Shown piece by piece: positions 46,253 through 55,161 of a stretch of 64,000 nt of DNA. The notes beneath the pieces were generated by a model. That model searched no databases. It saw only the letters and a program-made list of their open reading frames with translations, and had not been told where the DNA came from. This DNA is from Aurantimonas sp. Leaf443. GTDB taxonomy: Bacteria; Pseudomonadota; Alphaproteobacteria; Rhizobiales; Rhizobiaceae. The position numbers and the translations under genes are program-made. The DNA lies in the NCBI RefSeq assembly GCF_001425575.1, contig NZ_LMRD01000007.1, forward strand, positions 434,001-498,000. Direction: 5' to 3'. Every line of letters begins with the position of its first letter. Positions within the stretch are counted from its first letter, which is position 1.

Positions 46253-47197
46253 CTATTTGAACATCGGCCGGAACTGGTCGACATTCTCCTTGGTGACGAT
46301 CGTCACGGGCACGTTGATGATCGGCTCGACGCTCTCGCCCTTCTTCAGCTTGACGAGCGCCTCCACGGCGGCCTTGCCCTCGCCGGCCGGATCCTGCTGC
46401 ACGACGGCGGCCACCCAGCCCTCGTCGATGCCCTTGACGGCCTGCGCCGTCAGGTCCCAGCCGAAGACCTTCACGTCGCCCTGGCGGCCCTGGCTCTCGA
46501 CGGCCGAGACCGCGCCGATGAGCGCCGGCTCGCCGGTGGCGTAGAGCGTTTTCATCGCGGGATTGGCGGTCATCAGGTTCTCGGCGGCGCCGAGCGCCAC
46601 GTCCTGCACGTTCTGCCCGTCCACCGTGTCGAGGAACTCGACCTTCACGCCGCTCTCGGTCACCGCCTTCTTGAAGCCGTCGAGACGCTGGTTCTGGATG
46701 AAGGAATTGAGCGCGCCCACGACCCCGACGGTCGCCTCGCCGCCCATCTGCGCCTTGACGTAGTCGGCGTAGAACTTGCCGATCTCGGCGCCGGCCGCCG
46801 CGTTGTCGACGCCGATGAAGGAGACGTTGTCGCCGTCCGGGATCTGCGCGTCGATCGCCACGACCGGGATGCCGGCGGCCTTGGCCTCGGTGATCGCCGG
46901 CTTCACGCCGTTGACGTCGATCGCCACGAGAATGATGCCGTCGACCTTCTGGGTGACGTAGGTCTCGATCGCCGAGTTCTGGGCGGAGGGCACGTTGTTG
47001 GCGTCGAAGATCACGAGATCGGCGCCGGCGGCCTTGGCCGCCGCCTTCGCGCCGTCGTTGATCTGGTTGAAGAAGAGGGCCTGGCTGTTGATCGTGACGA
47101 GCGCGTAGGTGTCGGCGCTGGCCGGCGCCGCGGCGCCGAGGGCGAGGGAAAGGGCGGCGGTGGCGATACCGCCGGCGAGAAGCTTGGTCAGGCGCAT
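46253..47197 (-). CDS. CUT2-family periplasmic sugar-binding protein
   Basis: The 314-residue type I binding protein is of the RbsB/FrcB class. The signal peptide is LLAGGIATAALSLALGAAAPASA. Family segments are NQINDGAKAAAKAAGADLVI, ETYVTQKVDGIILVAIDVNG, AAGIPVVAIDAQIPDGDNVS and LYATGEPALIGAVSAVESQG. It is the first gene of the leftward eight-gene operon and lies just downstream of a 21-bp palindrome. Ligands of this class are pentoses, ketohexoses, nucleosides or autoinducer-like furanoses. Confidence 0.93.
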   Translation of the reverse strand: MRLTKLLAGGIATAALSLALGAAAPASADTYALVTINSQALFFNQINDGAKAAAKAAGADLVIFDANNVPSAQNSAIETYVTQKVDGIILVAIDVNGVKPAITEAKAAGIPVVAIDAQIPDGDNVSFIGVDNAAAGAEIGKFYADYVKAQMGGEATVGVVGALNSFIQNQRLDGFKKAVTESGVKVEFLDTVDGQNVQDVALGAAENLMTANPAMKTLYATGEPALIGAVSAVESQGRQGDVKVFGWDLTAQAVKGIDEGWVAAVVQQDPAGEGKAAVEALVKLKKGESVEPIINVPVTIVTKENVDQFRPMFK

Positions 47198-47258
47198 GTC
47201 CGGTTCCCCTTGATCGAACGGCCCGTCATGGACCGAGCCGCGTTACGGCGCGAGGGGA

Positions 47259-47279
47259 GAATTCAAGAAACTTGAATTC
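47259..47279. promoter_or_regulatory. Palindromic operator before the CUT2 binding-protein operon
   Basis: GAATTCAAG (47259-47267) and CTTGAATTC (47271-47279) are perfect inverted 9-mers around AAA. The site is 62 bp upstream of the binding-protein start. The TTCAAG/CTTGAA half-sites also occur before the XRE regulator gene, pointing to that regulator as the binder. Confidence 0.65.
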
Positions 47280-47355
47280 CTGTCAAGCCATTTGCATGCC
47301 GCGGCGCCACATCGCGAACCTGCCTCTTCCGGCGGCAGTTTCCCGGCCTCGATGC

Positions 47356-47976
47356 CTAGAAGGTGGGCGGGGTGTTCACCCAGAAGATGCTCGCCGGAAC
47401 CGTGCCGACATTGCGGTAGTGATGGGGCAGTTCGGAGCGGAAGGCGAAGCTGTCGCCGGGGCCGAGCCGGAAGGCGCGCTCGTCGACCGAAAGCTCCACC
47501 TCGCCCGCGATGACGTAGCCGACCTCCTCGCCCGAATGCTGGATCGGCCCCGCGCTCGTGCCGCCCGGTCCGATATGATGGATGTTGCACTGGAGAAGAT
47601 GGCCGGCCGAATAGGGAATGACGCGCTCCAGCGCGATCCCCTCGCCCTGGCGCAGCGGGTCGAGCGCGATGAGCGGGCGCGCGCCGGCCCGGAAGACGAT
47701 GCCCTCCTCCCCGTCCACCTCCTCGAACATCCAGCCGATATTGGTGCCGAGCACCTCCACCAGCCGGTGCAGCATGGGCAGCGAGGGCGAGGCCTTGCCG
47801 TTCTCGATCTTGGACAGGAGGCTCTCGGAGCAGTTGGCCGCGACCGCCACGGCCTTCAGCGTCATGCCCCGCGTCTGGCGCGCGAGCTTCAGCCGCACGC
47901 CGAGACGCAGGGGCGCCGAATTGAGACGCTCGCCGTCGAGGGCCGAGGGGTCGTCGCGGGAGGGCAGGCTGTTCAT
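47356..47976 (-). CDS. XRE-family regulator with C-terminal cupin domain
   Basis: The 206-residue regulator has an N-terminal helix-turn-helix (about 25-80, LGVRLKLARQTRGMTLKAVA, CSESLLSKIENGKASPSLPM) and a C-terminal cupin beta-barrel (about 120-205) with QHSGEEVGYVIAGEVELSVD and the metal/ligand-site residues of GDSFAFRSELPHHYRN. The cupin probably senses a small metabolite. It is transcribed in the same direction as, and just upstream of, the eight-gene importer operon. CTTGAA/TTCAAG inverted repeats occur before both. Confidence 0.93.
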   Translation of the reverse strand: MNSLPSRDDPSALDGERLNSAPLRLGVRLKLARQTRGMTLKAVAVAANCSESLLSKIENGKASPSLPMLHRLVEVLGTNIGWMFEEVDGEEGIVFRAGARPLIALDPLRQGEGIALERVIPYSAGHLLQCNIHHIGPGGTSAGPIQHSGEEVGYVIAGEVELSVDERAFRLGPGDSFAFRSELPHHYRNVGTVPASIFWVNTPPTF

Positions 47977-47991
47977 GCGCGTCGTCCACGT

Positions 47992-48010
47992 TCTTGAACG
48001 CTATTCAAGA
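47992..48010. promoter_or_regulatory. Inverted repeat before XRE regulator gene (candidate autoregulatory site)
   Basis: TCTTGAA (47992-47998) is mirrored by TTCAAGA (48004-48010) around CGCTA, 15 bp before the regulator ATG. The half-site matches that of the palindrome at 47259-47279, though the half-sites face the other way round. Autoregulation is the likely meaning. Confidence 0.55.
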
Positions 48011-48215
48011 CCGTGTCGGCCGGCCGATGTCCAGCGCCGCGGCTGAATCCTGCGTCTTTCCCCACGCCTTTTGCCACTCCCGCGTGCAGGAGACGGGGCC
48101 GCGAGCGCGTGCGGCAAGGCGCCGCCGCGCGAGACGGGCGTTGACGGGCGGCCCCGCCCTCCCCTACTTCCCGCCCTTCCGGTCCCGCTGCGGGACCTGC
48201 GAGCGAGGCCGAGGC

Positions 48216-50018
48216 TTGAAGGATCCACGCGACGTCCTCCACGCGGTGTTCGGCCATTCGGCCTTCCGCGGGCTGCAGGAGGAGGTGGTGCGCCACGTCA
48301 CGCAAGGGGGCGACGCGGTCGTGCTCTTCCCGACGGGCGCGGGCAAGTCGGTCTGCTACCAGGTGCCGGCGCTGTGCCGCGAGGGCGTGGCCATCGTCGT
48401 CTCGCCGCTGATCGCGCTGATGCGCGACCAGGTGGAGGCGCTGCGCCAGGCCGGCGTCTCGGCGGCCGCGCTGAACTCCACCGTCTCGGCCGAGGAGGCG
48501 GGCGACATCCGCCGCCAGATCTCGGCCGGCACGCTCGATCTCCTCTATGTCGCGCCCGAGCGCGTCTCCACGCCCTCCTTCCGCCGGCTCCTGGAAGGCG
48601 CGCGCGTGGCGCTCATCGCCATCGACGAGGCCCATTGCGTCAGCCAGTGGGGCCACGACTTCCGGCCCGACTACCGCGAGCTCGCCGAGCTCGGCGCCCG
48701 CTTTCCCGGCGTGCCGCGCATCGCGCTGACGGCGACCGCCGACGCGGTGACCAAGGCCGACATCATCGAGCGCCTGGAGCTGCAGGAGGCGCGGCTCTTC
48801 TCCACGAGCTTCGACCGGCCCAACATCGCCTACGCGATCGTCGAGCGCGACAATGCCCGCCAGCAGCTCCTGCGCTTCCTGAAGACGCACGAGGGCGAGA
48901 GCGGCATCGTCTACTGCCTGTCGCGCGCCAAAGTGGAGGAGACCGCGCGCTGGCTCGCCGGCGAAGGCCTGCCGGCCCTGCCCTACCATGCCGGCATGGA
49001 CGCGGCGCTGCGCCACGCCCACCAGGACGCCTTCCTGAAGGACGAGCAGTGCTGCCTCGTCGCCACCACCGCCTTCGGCATGGGCATCGACAAGCCCGAC
49101 GTGCGCTACGTCGCCCATCTCGACCTGCCCTCCTCGATCGAGGCCTACTACCAGGAGACCGGCCGCGCCGGGCGCGACGGCCAGCCTTCCGACGCCTGGA
49201 TGAGCTACGGCGTCGCCGACGTCGTGCAGCGCCGGCGCATGATCGACGAGGGCAACGCGCCCGAGGAAGTCAAGCGCGTGGAGCGCGCCAAGCTGACGGC
49301 GCTGCTCGGCCTCTGCGAGACGACGGACTGCCGGCGCCGCGCGATCCTCTCCTATTTCGGCGAGACGCTGCCCGCCCCTTGCGGCAACTGCGACACCTGC
49401 CGCTCGCCCGTCGACAGCTGGGACGGAACGGAGGCCGCCATCAAGGCCATGGCCGCCGTCTACCGCACCGGCGAGCGCTTCGGCACCGGCCATCTCATCG
49501 ACGTGCTTCTCGGCAAGGAGACCGAGAAGGTGAAGCGCTTCGGCCACGAGGGCCAGCCGGTCTTCGGACAGGGCAAGGATCTCGACGCGCGCGTCTGGCA
49601 GTCGGTGTTCCGCCAGCTCCTCGCCTCCGGCCTCGTCGTCGTCAACCACGACGCGCACGGGGCGCTGGCGCTCGGCGAGGGCGCGCGCGCCGTGTTCCGC
49701 AAGGAGCGCACGGTGATGCTGCGCCGCGACCGCCCGCGCCGGGCGACCGAGGCCCGCGGGCAGCGCGCGCCCGTGGCGGCGGACCTGCCCGAGGACGCCT
49801 TCGTCACCTTCCAGGCCCTTCGCGCCGAGCGGATGCGCCTCGCCAAGGCGCAAGGGGTGCCGCCCTACATCGTCTTCGGCGACGCGACCCTGAAGGCCAT
49901 GGCGCTGGAGCAGCCCTCGACCTTGAAGGAGATGGCCGCCCTGCCCGGCATCGGCGAGGCCAAGCTCGAGCGCTACGGCGCGGCCTTCCTCTCGGTGCTG
50001 CGGCAGGCCGAGGGCTGA
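48216..50018 (+). CDS. recQ: ATP-dependent DNA helicase RecQ
   Basis: The 600-residue 3'-5' superfamily-2 helicase repairs stalled forks and recombination intermediates. Motif I is PTGAGKSVCYQVP, motif II is IDEAHCVSQWGHDFRPDY, motif VI is QETGRAGRDGQPS. The zinc site spans CRRRAILSYFGETLPAPCGN and CDTC. A C-terminal HRDC domain is present (about 525-598, ...LPGIGEAKLERYG). I chose a TTG at 48216, after GAGG, because RecQ homology (KDPRDVLHAVFGHSAFRGLQ) begins there and upstream in-frame sequence is unrelated. Length is close to E. coli RecQ (609). Confidence 0.95.
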   Translation: MKDPRDVLHAVFGHSAFRGLQEEVVRHVTQGGDAVVLFPTGAGKSVCYQVPALCREGVAIVVSPLIALMRDQVEALRQAGVSAAALNSTVSAEEAGDIRRQISAGTLDLLYVAPERVSTPSFRRLLEGARVALIAIDEAHCVSQWGHDFRPDYRELAELGARFPGVPRIALTATADAVTKADIIERLELQEARLFSTSFDRPNIAYAIVERDNARQQLLRFLKTHEGESGIVYCLSRAKVEETARWLAGEGLPALPYHAGMDAALRHAHQDAFLKDEQCCLVATTAFGMGIDKPDVRYVAHLDLPSSIEAYYQETGRAGRDGQPSDAWMSYGVADVVQRRRMIDEGNAPEEVKRVERAKLTALLGLCETTDCRRRAILSYFGETLPAPCGNCDTCRSPVDSWDGTEAAIKAMAAVYRTGERFGTGHLIDVLLGKETEKVKRFGHEGQPVFGQGKDLDARVWQSVFRQLLASGLVVVNHDAHGALALGEGARAVFRKERTVMLRRDRPRRATEARGQRAPVAADLPEDAFVTFQALRAERMRLAKAQGVPPYIVFGDATLKAMALEQPSTLKEMAALPGIGEAKLERYGAAFLSVLRQAEG

Positions 50019-50117
50019 CGCGGCGCCGAAGGGTCGCAAAAGGGCTTTCGCGAAGGCCCCCGGCCTGCTCTACCTCGGCGCGGGATCATCGACCGGAACC
50101 GGGAGGATACGAGAACC

Positions 50118-50861
50118 ATGGCGGATCGGCTGAAGGGCAAGCGCGCGATCGTGACGGCGGCGGGCCAGGGCATCGGGGCGGCGGCGGCGCTGGCCTTCGC
50201 CCGCGAGGGCGCGCAGGTCGTGGCGACCGACATCAACGAGACGGCGCTGGAAAGCCTCGCGGGCACGCCCGGCATCGTCACCGCGCGCCTCGACGTCTGC
50301 GATCCCGAGGCGATCCTCGCCTTCGCGGCCGCGCAGGAGGCCCCTTCCATCCTCTTCAACTGCGCCGGCTTCGTGCATCACGGCACGATCCTCGACTGCA
50401 CCGAGGAGGATTTCGAGTTCTCCGTCACCCTCAACATGCGCTCCATGTACCGCATGAGCCGCGCCTTCCTGCCCGCCATGATCGAGACCGGCGGCGGCTC
50501 GATCGTCAACATGGCCTCGGTCGTCTCCTCCACCATCGCCGCGCCCAACCGCTTCGTCTACGGCGCGACCAAGGCGGGCGTGATCGGCCTCACCAAGGCG
50601 ATCGCGGCCGACTTCATCACCAAGGGCATCCGCGCCAACGCCATCTGCCCCGGCACGATCGAGAGCCCCTCGCTGCAGGGCCGCATGCGCGCGCTCGGCG
50701 ACTACGACGCGGCGCGCGCCTCCTTCATCGCCCGCCAGCCGATGGGCCGCCTCGGCACCGCGGAGGAGGTGGCCAACCTCGCCGTGTTCCTGGCCAGCGA
50801 CGAATCCAGCCTGATGACGGGCCAGGCGGTGGGCGTGGACGGCGGCTGGTCGAACACCTGA
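50118..50861 (+). CDS. Short-chain dehydrogenase/reductase
   Basis: The 247-residue NAD(P)-dependent oxidoreductase has the cofactor motif VTAAGQGIGAAAALAFAREG at about 12, the NNAG-equivalent FNCAGFVHHG, and the catalytic Ser (NMASVVS) and Tyr-x3-Lys (VYGATKAG). The late ARQPMGRLGTAEEVANLAVF is typical of the DHRS6/BDH2 group and of 2-keto-3-deoxy-L-fuconate dehydrogenases. The substrate is not certain. It has a GGGAGG ribosome site and stands between recQ and a small membrane protein gene. Confidence 0.93.
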   Translation: MADRLKGKRAIVTAAGQGIGAAAALAFAREGAQVVATDINETALESLAGTPGIVTARLDVCDPEAILAFAAAQEAPSILFNCAGFVHHGTILDCTEEDFEFSVTLNMRSMYRMSRAFLPAMIETGGGSIVNMASVVSSTIAAPNRFVYGATKAGVIGLTKAIAADFITKGIRANAICPGTIESPSLQGRMRALGDYDAARASFIARQPMGRLGTAEEVANLAVFLASDESSLMTGQAVGVDGGWSNT

Positions 50862-50991
50862 CCGGCTGGGGCGGGAAGAGGAAATGGGCCGCCGCCGCAC
50901 GGCGCGGCGGTTCCCCTTCCCCGATCGTTCGCCATCCCGCCCGGCGCAAGGTCGCTCTGGCATGGAGACGCGTTCAATTCAGGAGCGTCCC

Positions 50992-51258
50992 ATGGCCCTC
51001 AACGCCTCGTCAGACTTCTTCGTCACCACGCGGTTCCGCACCGTCGGCTATGCCGGCGCGGGCCTCTTCACGCTCGCCCCGCCGGCCTTCCTCTACGAAG
51101 CCTATCTGATGTTCTACACGACGGCCGTCGAGGAGAACCCGATGATCGGCTGGTTCATGGCGCTCGCCCTCGTCCTCTCCTTCGCCAGCGTGCCGATGAT
51201 GCTGGTCGGCCGCCGCCGCCGCTACTCGGCCTCGCCGACGACGGCCCTGCCGGGCTGA
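50992..51258 (+). CDS. Small two-helix membrane protein (88 aa)
   Basis: The 88-residue product starts MALNASSDFFVTTRFRTVGY. It has two hydrophobic stretches: GAGLFTLAPPAFLYEAYLMF and MIGWFMALALVLSFASVPMM. It ends with a basic tail (GRRRRYSAS), giving an N-in/C-in hairpin. AGGAG seven bases upstream supports the ATG at 50992. No family was recognised. It converges on the flavin-fold gene at 51.3 kb. Confidence 0.7.
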   Translation: MALNASSDFFVTTRFRTVGYAGAGLFTLAPPAFLYEAYLMFYTTAVEENPMIGWFMALALVLSFASVPMMLVGRRRRYSASPTTALPG

Positions 51259-51295
51259 GTCCCCGCCAGGACCGCCGCAGCGATCGCCGAAAGGC

Positions 51296-51730
51296 TCAGA
51301 GGGCGATCTCGCCCTCGTCGCGGCCGTTCCAGTAGTGGATGCGGCCGGCATGCACCTTCACGAGCACGATTCCGGGCGTGTCGATGCCCTTGTCGAACCA
51401 GTAGTCGAGATCCTTCGTCCAGTGCGCCTCGAAGGCGGCCTTGTCGCGGATCAGCTCGGCCGTCCCCTCCACGGCGATGAACATCGGCGGCTTGCCGAGA
51501 AGCCCCGCCTTGCCCTGGAAGGACAGGCCCACCTTCGGATCGCGCTCGATATCGGCGACGGTGCGCGCCGCCTCGTAGGTGAAGAAGAAGCTGTCGCCGT
51601 CATACGCCACGTCGCCATTGTTGCTCATCGGGCGGGCCGCGATGGCGCCGCCCTCGGTGCGGGTGCTGAGCATGGCGAAGTCGATGTCGGCCATCGCCTT
51701 GGAGATGTCGGAAAGGGTGAGCTGCGTCAT
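51296..51730 (-). CDS. Pyridoxamine 5'-phosphate oxidase-fold protein (general stress protein 26 type)
   Basis: The 144-residue split-barrel flavin-binding protein contains LSTRTEGGAIAARPMSNNGD, SFFFTYEAARTVADIERDP and KVGLSFQGKA, hallmarks of the COG3871 general-stress group rather than biosynthetic PdxH. It probably binds FMN or F420-like cofactor and reduces small molecules. GGAG precedes the ATG at 51730. It is monocistronic. Confidence 0.9.
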   Translation of the reverse strand: MTQLTLSDISKAMADIDFAMLSTRTEGGAIAARPMSNNGDVAYDGDSFFFTYEAARTVADIERDPKVGLSFQGKAGLLGKPPMFIAVEGTAELIRDKAAFEAHWTKDLDYWFDKGIDTPGIVLVKVHAGRIHYWNGRDEGEIAL

Positions 51731-51899
51731 GGGGCGTCTCCGTGTGGTGGGTCGTCTCGGCTAACGCGCGAGCGGACCCTTGCGGTCCCGTCAGGCCCCG
51801 CCATCTCGTCGCAGCGCCCGCGCCGCCCGTTGCCGCGGCGGGCCGCAGGCACCATCCTTCGGCACGGCCCCGACCGGGGCGTGGCAGGGAGCCAGGCGC

Positions 51900-52394
51900 A
51901 TGCAGGTGAAACCGGACCCCGTCGCCCCCGGACAGGAAAGCGTCTGGGACTATCCGCGACCGGCCGTCGCGATGCCGACGTCCCGGCGCCTCGAGATCGT
52001 CCATCGCGGCGTCACGCTCGCCGCGACGAACCGGGGCATGCGCACGCTCGAGACGAGCCATCCGCCGACTTACTATTTCCCGCCGTGCGACGTTGCGCCG
52101 GGGGCCCTCACGCCCAACGCGCGACGCTCGATCTGCGAGTGGAAGGGCGCGGCCCGCTATTTCGACGTCCATGTCGCCGGCGAGACGTTCCGCGACGCCG
52201 CCTGGAGCTATCCGGATCCGACGCCCGGCTTCGCCGCGCTGACGGATTTCGTCGCCTTCTATCCCCGGCTCTTCGACGGCTGTTTCGTGGATGGCGAGCG
52301 CGCCGAGCCGCAGGCGGGCGGGTTCTACGGCGGCTGGATCACGCGCGATCTCGCCGGCCCCTTCAAGGGCGGTCCCGGCACGATGGGCTGGTAG
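51900..52394 (+). CDS. DUF427 domain protein
   Basis: The 164-residue protein contains the DUF427 landmarks TNRGMRTLETSHPPTYYFPP, CEWKGAARYFDV and AAWSYPDPTPGF in order, followed by FYGGWITRDLAGPFKGGPGT. The family is widespread and of unknown biochemical role; the fold is a small beta-barrel. The ATG at 51900 follows GGGAG. It is unlinked in function to neighbours as far as can be seen. Confidence 0.9.
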   Translation: MQVKPDPVAPGQESVWDYPRPAVAMPTSRRLEIVHRGVTLAATNRGMRTLETSHPPTYYFPPCDVAPGALTPNARRSICEWKGAARYFDVHVAGETFRDAAWSYPDPTPGFAALTDFVAFYPRLFDGCFVDGERAEPQAGGFYGGWITRDLAGPFKGGPGTMGW

Positions 52395-52477
52395 GACCGG
52401 CTCCTTCCATCAGGGCGCCTTGCGGATCGTCCGGGATTTGTGCTGCAAGCCCGGCCTGACACGCGGGGAGGACGCCC

Positions 52478-53455
52478 ATGCTCTACGAGGACGGCCTCAT
52501 CGGCCAGCTGCAGGCGGGGCTGCAGGGCGTCCTGCCGGCCTGGGGCCTTGCCCCGGACACGGCGCTGCAGCGCCTCGTCGTCTCGGAAAACGCCACCTTC
52601 CTCGCCCGGCCCGCGGGCGGGCCGCCCCTCGTCCTTCGCGTCCACAGGCCGGGCTATCACGACGAGGCCGAGATCCTGTCGGAGCTCGCCTGGATCGAGG
52701 CGCTGCGCGCGGCGGGCGCCGTCGAGACGCCGCGGCCGCTGCGAACGCCGTCCGGCGCGCCGATCGTCTCCTTCACGGCCGGCGGGATGCCGCGCCACGC
52801 GGTCGCCTTCGAGCACATGAGCGGGCGCGAGCCGGATGCCGGCGTCGATCGCCTCGCCTGGCACCGGCAACTCGGCACGATCGCCGCGCGCCTCCATGCC
52901 CATGCCAAGGCCTGGCGCCGCCCGCCGGGCTTCGCGCGCAAGCGCTGGACCTTCGAGACGATCGCGGGCGGCGGGGCCCTCTGGGGCGACTGGCGCGAGG
53001 CGCCCGGGCTCGACCCCGCCGGCCGAGCGCTCCTGGAGGCGCTGCATCTCCGGCTCGAGGCCGAATGCGCCGCGTTCGGAACGGCGCCGGACCGGTTCGG
53101 CCTCGTCCACTGCGACATGCGCGCCGCCAACCTTCTCCTCGACGGCCCGCGACTCGGCGTCATCGACTTCGACGATTGCGGCTTCTCGTGGTTCGGCTAC
53201 GACTTCGCCGGCTCCGTCTCCTTCATCGAGGACGATCCGCTCGTGCCGGACCTCAGGGCCGCCTGGCTGGACGGCTATCGCAGCCTCGCGCCCTTCCCGC
53301 CCGAGCAGGAGGCCGCCCTGCCGATGCTGGTGATGCTGCGCCGCCTGCAGCTGACCGCCTGGATCGCCTCGCATGCCGAGACGCCGACCGCGCAGGCCCT
53401 CGGACCGGCCTTCGCGCAGGGCACGGTGGCCCTCGCGACGGCCTATCTGGCATAA
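52478..53455 (+). CDS. Aminoglycoside-phosphotransferase/choline-kinase-fold kinase
   Basis: The 325-residue APH-family small-molecule kinase has a catalytic loop FGLVHCDMRAANLLLDG (HxD with Asp) and the metal-binding VIDFDDCGFSWFGYD about 18 residues later. An N-lobe with FLARPAGGPPLVLRVHRPGY carries the likely ATP lysine/arginine region. It resembles uncharacterised homoserine-kinase-like proteins more than resistance enzymes. GGGGAGG lies before the ATG. The substrate is unknown. Confidence 0.9.
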   Translation: MLYEDGLIGQLQAGLQGVLPAWGLAPDTALQRLVVSENATFLARPAGGPPLVLRVHRPGYHDEAEILSELAWIEALRAAGAVETPRPLRTPSGAPIVSFTAGGMPRHAVAFEHMSGREPDAGVDRLAWHRQLGTIAARLHAHAKAWRRPPGFARKRWTFETIAGGGALWGDWREAPGLDPAGRALLEALHLRLEAECAAFGTAPDRFGLVHCDMRAANLLLDGPRLGVIDFDDCGFSWFGYDFAGSVSFIEDDPLVPDLRAAWLDGYRSLAPFPPEQEAALPMLVMLRRLQLTAWIASHAETPTAQALGPAFAQGTVALATAYLA

Positions 53456-53601
53456 CCCGACCGACCGCACCCGGCCCGAACGATGCTTGCGTGACACTAC
53501 GCACTTGCGAAGTGCTGCCATCTCGGTGAAAGCAGTATGAAATAAATACGAACAGTTGAAGAATGTTGCCGACCGAACGGACAAACGGGGAGACGGACCG
53601 G

Positions 53602-55035
53602 ATGAGCGAAGCGGTAGCCGATATCGGCGTGCTGGGGCTTGGCACGATGGGCGGCATGCTCGCCCTCAATCTGGCCGAGAAAGGGTTCGCGACGGCCCTT
53701 CACAACCGCACGGCCGAAAAGGCCCGGCGCCTCGTCGCCGACAATCCGGCCCTCGCCGCCCGGCTCCACCCCTCGACCTCGCTGCACGATTTCGTGGCGC
53801 GCCTGAAGGCGCCGCGCCTCGTCCTCCTGATGGTCGAGGCCGGGCCGCCCGTCGACGAGCAGATCGCCGCGCTGATGCCGCTCCTCTCGCAGGGCGACAT
53901 CCTGATCGACGCCGGCAACGCCGATTTCAACGACACGGTCCGCAGGTCCCGCGCGATCGAGGGAACGGGGCTGCGCTTCGTGGGAATGGGCGTTTCCGGC
54001 GGCGCCTCCGGGGCGCGGCACGGCCCCTCGATCATGGTCGGCGGCGAGGACGACGTCTGGCGGCGCCTGCAGCCGGTCCTGGAGGCGATCGCCGCGCGCT
54101 ACGAGGGCGAGCCCTGCGTCGCCCGGCTCGGGCCCGACGGCGCCGGGCACTTCGTCAAGACGATCCACAACGGCATCGAATATGCCGACATGCAGATGAT
54201 CGCCGAGATCTACGGCATCCTGCGCGACGGGGCGCAGCTGGAGCCGGGCGAGATGGCCGCCGTCTTCGCCGACTGGAACACGCGCGGCCTCTCCTCCTAT
54301 CTCGTCGAGATCACCGCCGCCGTGCTCGCCGAACGCGATCCCGACACGGGGCGCCCGCTCGTCGACCTCATCGTCGACGAGGCCGGTCAGAAGGGCACGG
54401 GGCGCTGGTCGGTGATCGAGGCGCAGAAGCTCGGCATCGGGGCCACCACGCTGGAGGCGGCCGTCTCGGCGCGCGGCCTCTCCTCGCGCCGCGCCGAGCG
54501 CGAGGCGGCCAGCCGCGTCTATGCCGGCATCGGCGCCAAGGATCCCGACGGCGCCTTCCCGGTGACGCCGGCCGGGCTGCGCGAACTGGAATCGGCGCTC
54601 CAGACCGCCAAGATCATCGCCTATGCGCAGGGTTACGCCGTGATGGCGGCGGCCTCGGAAGAGTTCGGCTGGGCCCTGCCGCTGCGCGACATCGCCCGCA
54701 TCTGGCGCGCCGGCTGCATCATCCGCTCGGTCTTCCTCGACGACATCGCCCGCGCCTTCGAGGCGGGGGACGGCGTCGTCAACCTGCTGCAGGCGCCGAG
54801 CCTGGCGGCGCGCGTGGCCGAGGGCGAGGGGGCGCTGCGCCGCATCGTCTCGAAGGCCGCCCTGGCCGGTCTTCCCGTGCCGGCCCTCGCCGCCGCCCTG
54901 TCCTATTTCGACGACTACCGCCGCGTGCGCGGCACGGCCAATCTCGTCCAGGGCCAGCGCGACTTCTTCGGCGCCCACACGTTCCAGCGCTTCGACCGGC
55001 CGGGCCGCCACCACCACGCCTGGGCGGGCGGCTGA
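53602..55035 (+). CDS. gnd: 6-phosphogluconate dehydrogenase (decarboxylating)
   Basis: The 477-residue enzyme oxidises 6-phosphogluconate to ribulose 5-phosphate plus CO2 in the pentose phosphate pathway. The Rossmann motif is VLGLGTMGGMLALNLAEKGF. The catalytic loop GHFVKTIHNGIEYADMQMI contains the conserved Lys and Asn, and SGGASGARHGPSIMVGG binds substrate. LVQGQRDFFGAHTFQRFD marks the C-terminal tail. The ATG at 53602 was chosen because the Rossmann fold begins ten residues later; an in-frame ATG lies at 53563. The upstream space is AT-rich and probably holds the promoter. Confidence 0.96.
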   Translation: MSEAVADIGVLGLGTMGGMLALNLAEKGFATALHNRTAEKARRLVADNPALAARLHPSTSLHDFVARLKAPRLVLLMVEAGPPVDEQIAALMPLLSQGDILIDAGNADFNDTVRRSRAIEGTGLRFVGMGVSGGASGARHGPSIMVGGEDDVWRRLQPVLEAIAARYEGEPCVARLGPDGAGHFVKTIHNGIEYADMQMIAEIYGILRDGAQLEPGEMAAVFADWNTRGLSSYLVEITAAVLAERDPDTGRPLVDLIVDEAGQKGTGRWSVIEAQKLGIGATTLEAAVSARGLSSRRAEREAASRVYAGIGAKDPDGAFPVTPAGLRELESALQTAKIIAYAQGYAVMAAASEEFGWALPLRDIARIWRAGCIIRSVFLDDIARAFEAGDGVVNLLQAPSLAARVAEGEGALRRIVSKAALAGLPVPALAAALSYFDDYRRVRGTANLVQGQRDFFGAHTFQRFDRPGRHHHAWAGG

Positions 55036-55161
55036 GGACGGCCGCCGCGCAAGACCGACGGCGCAGGCGAGCCCTGGCGGGTCGCCGCGGTTGATTGACA
55101 GGGGGCCGGTCCGCGCGCAGGGTCCGGCCCCCCGGCATCCTCGTCCGCGAGGCGATCCCGC

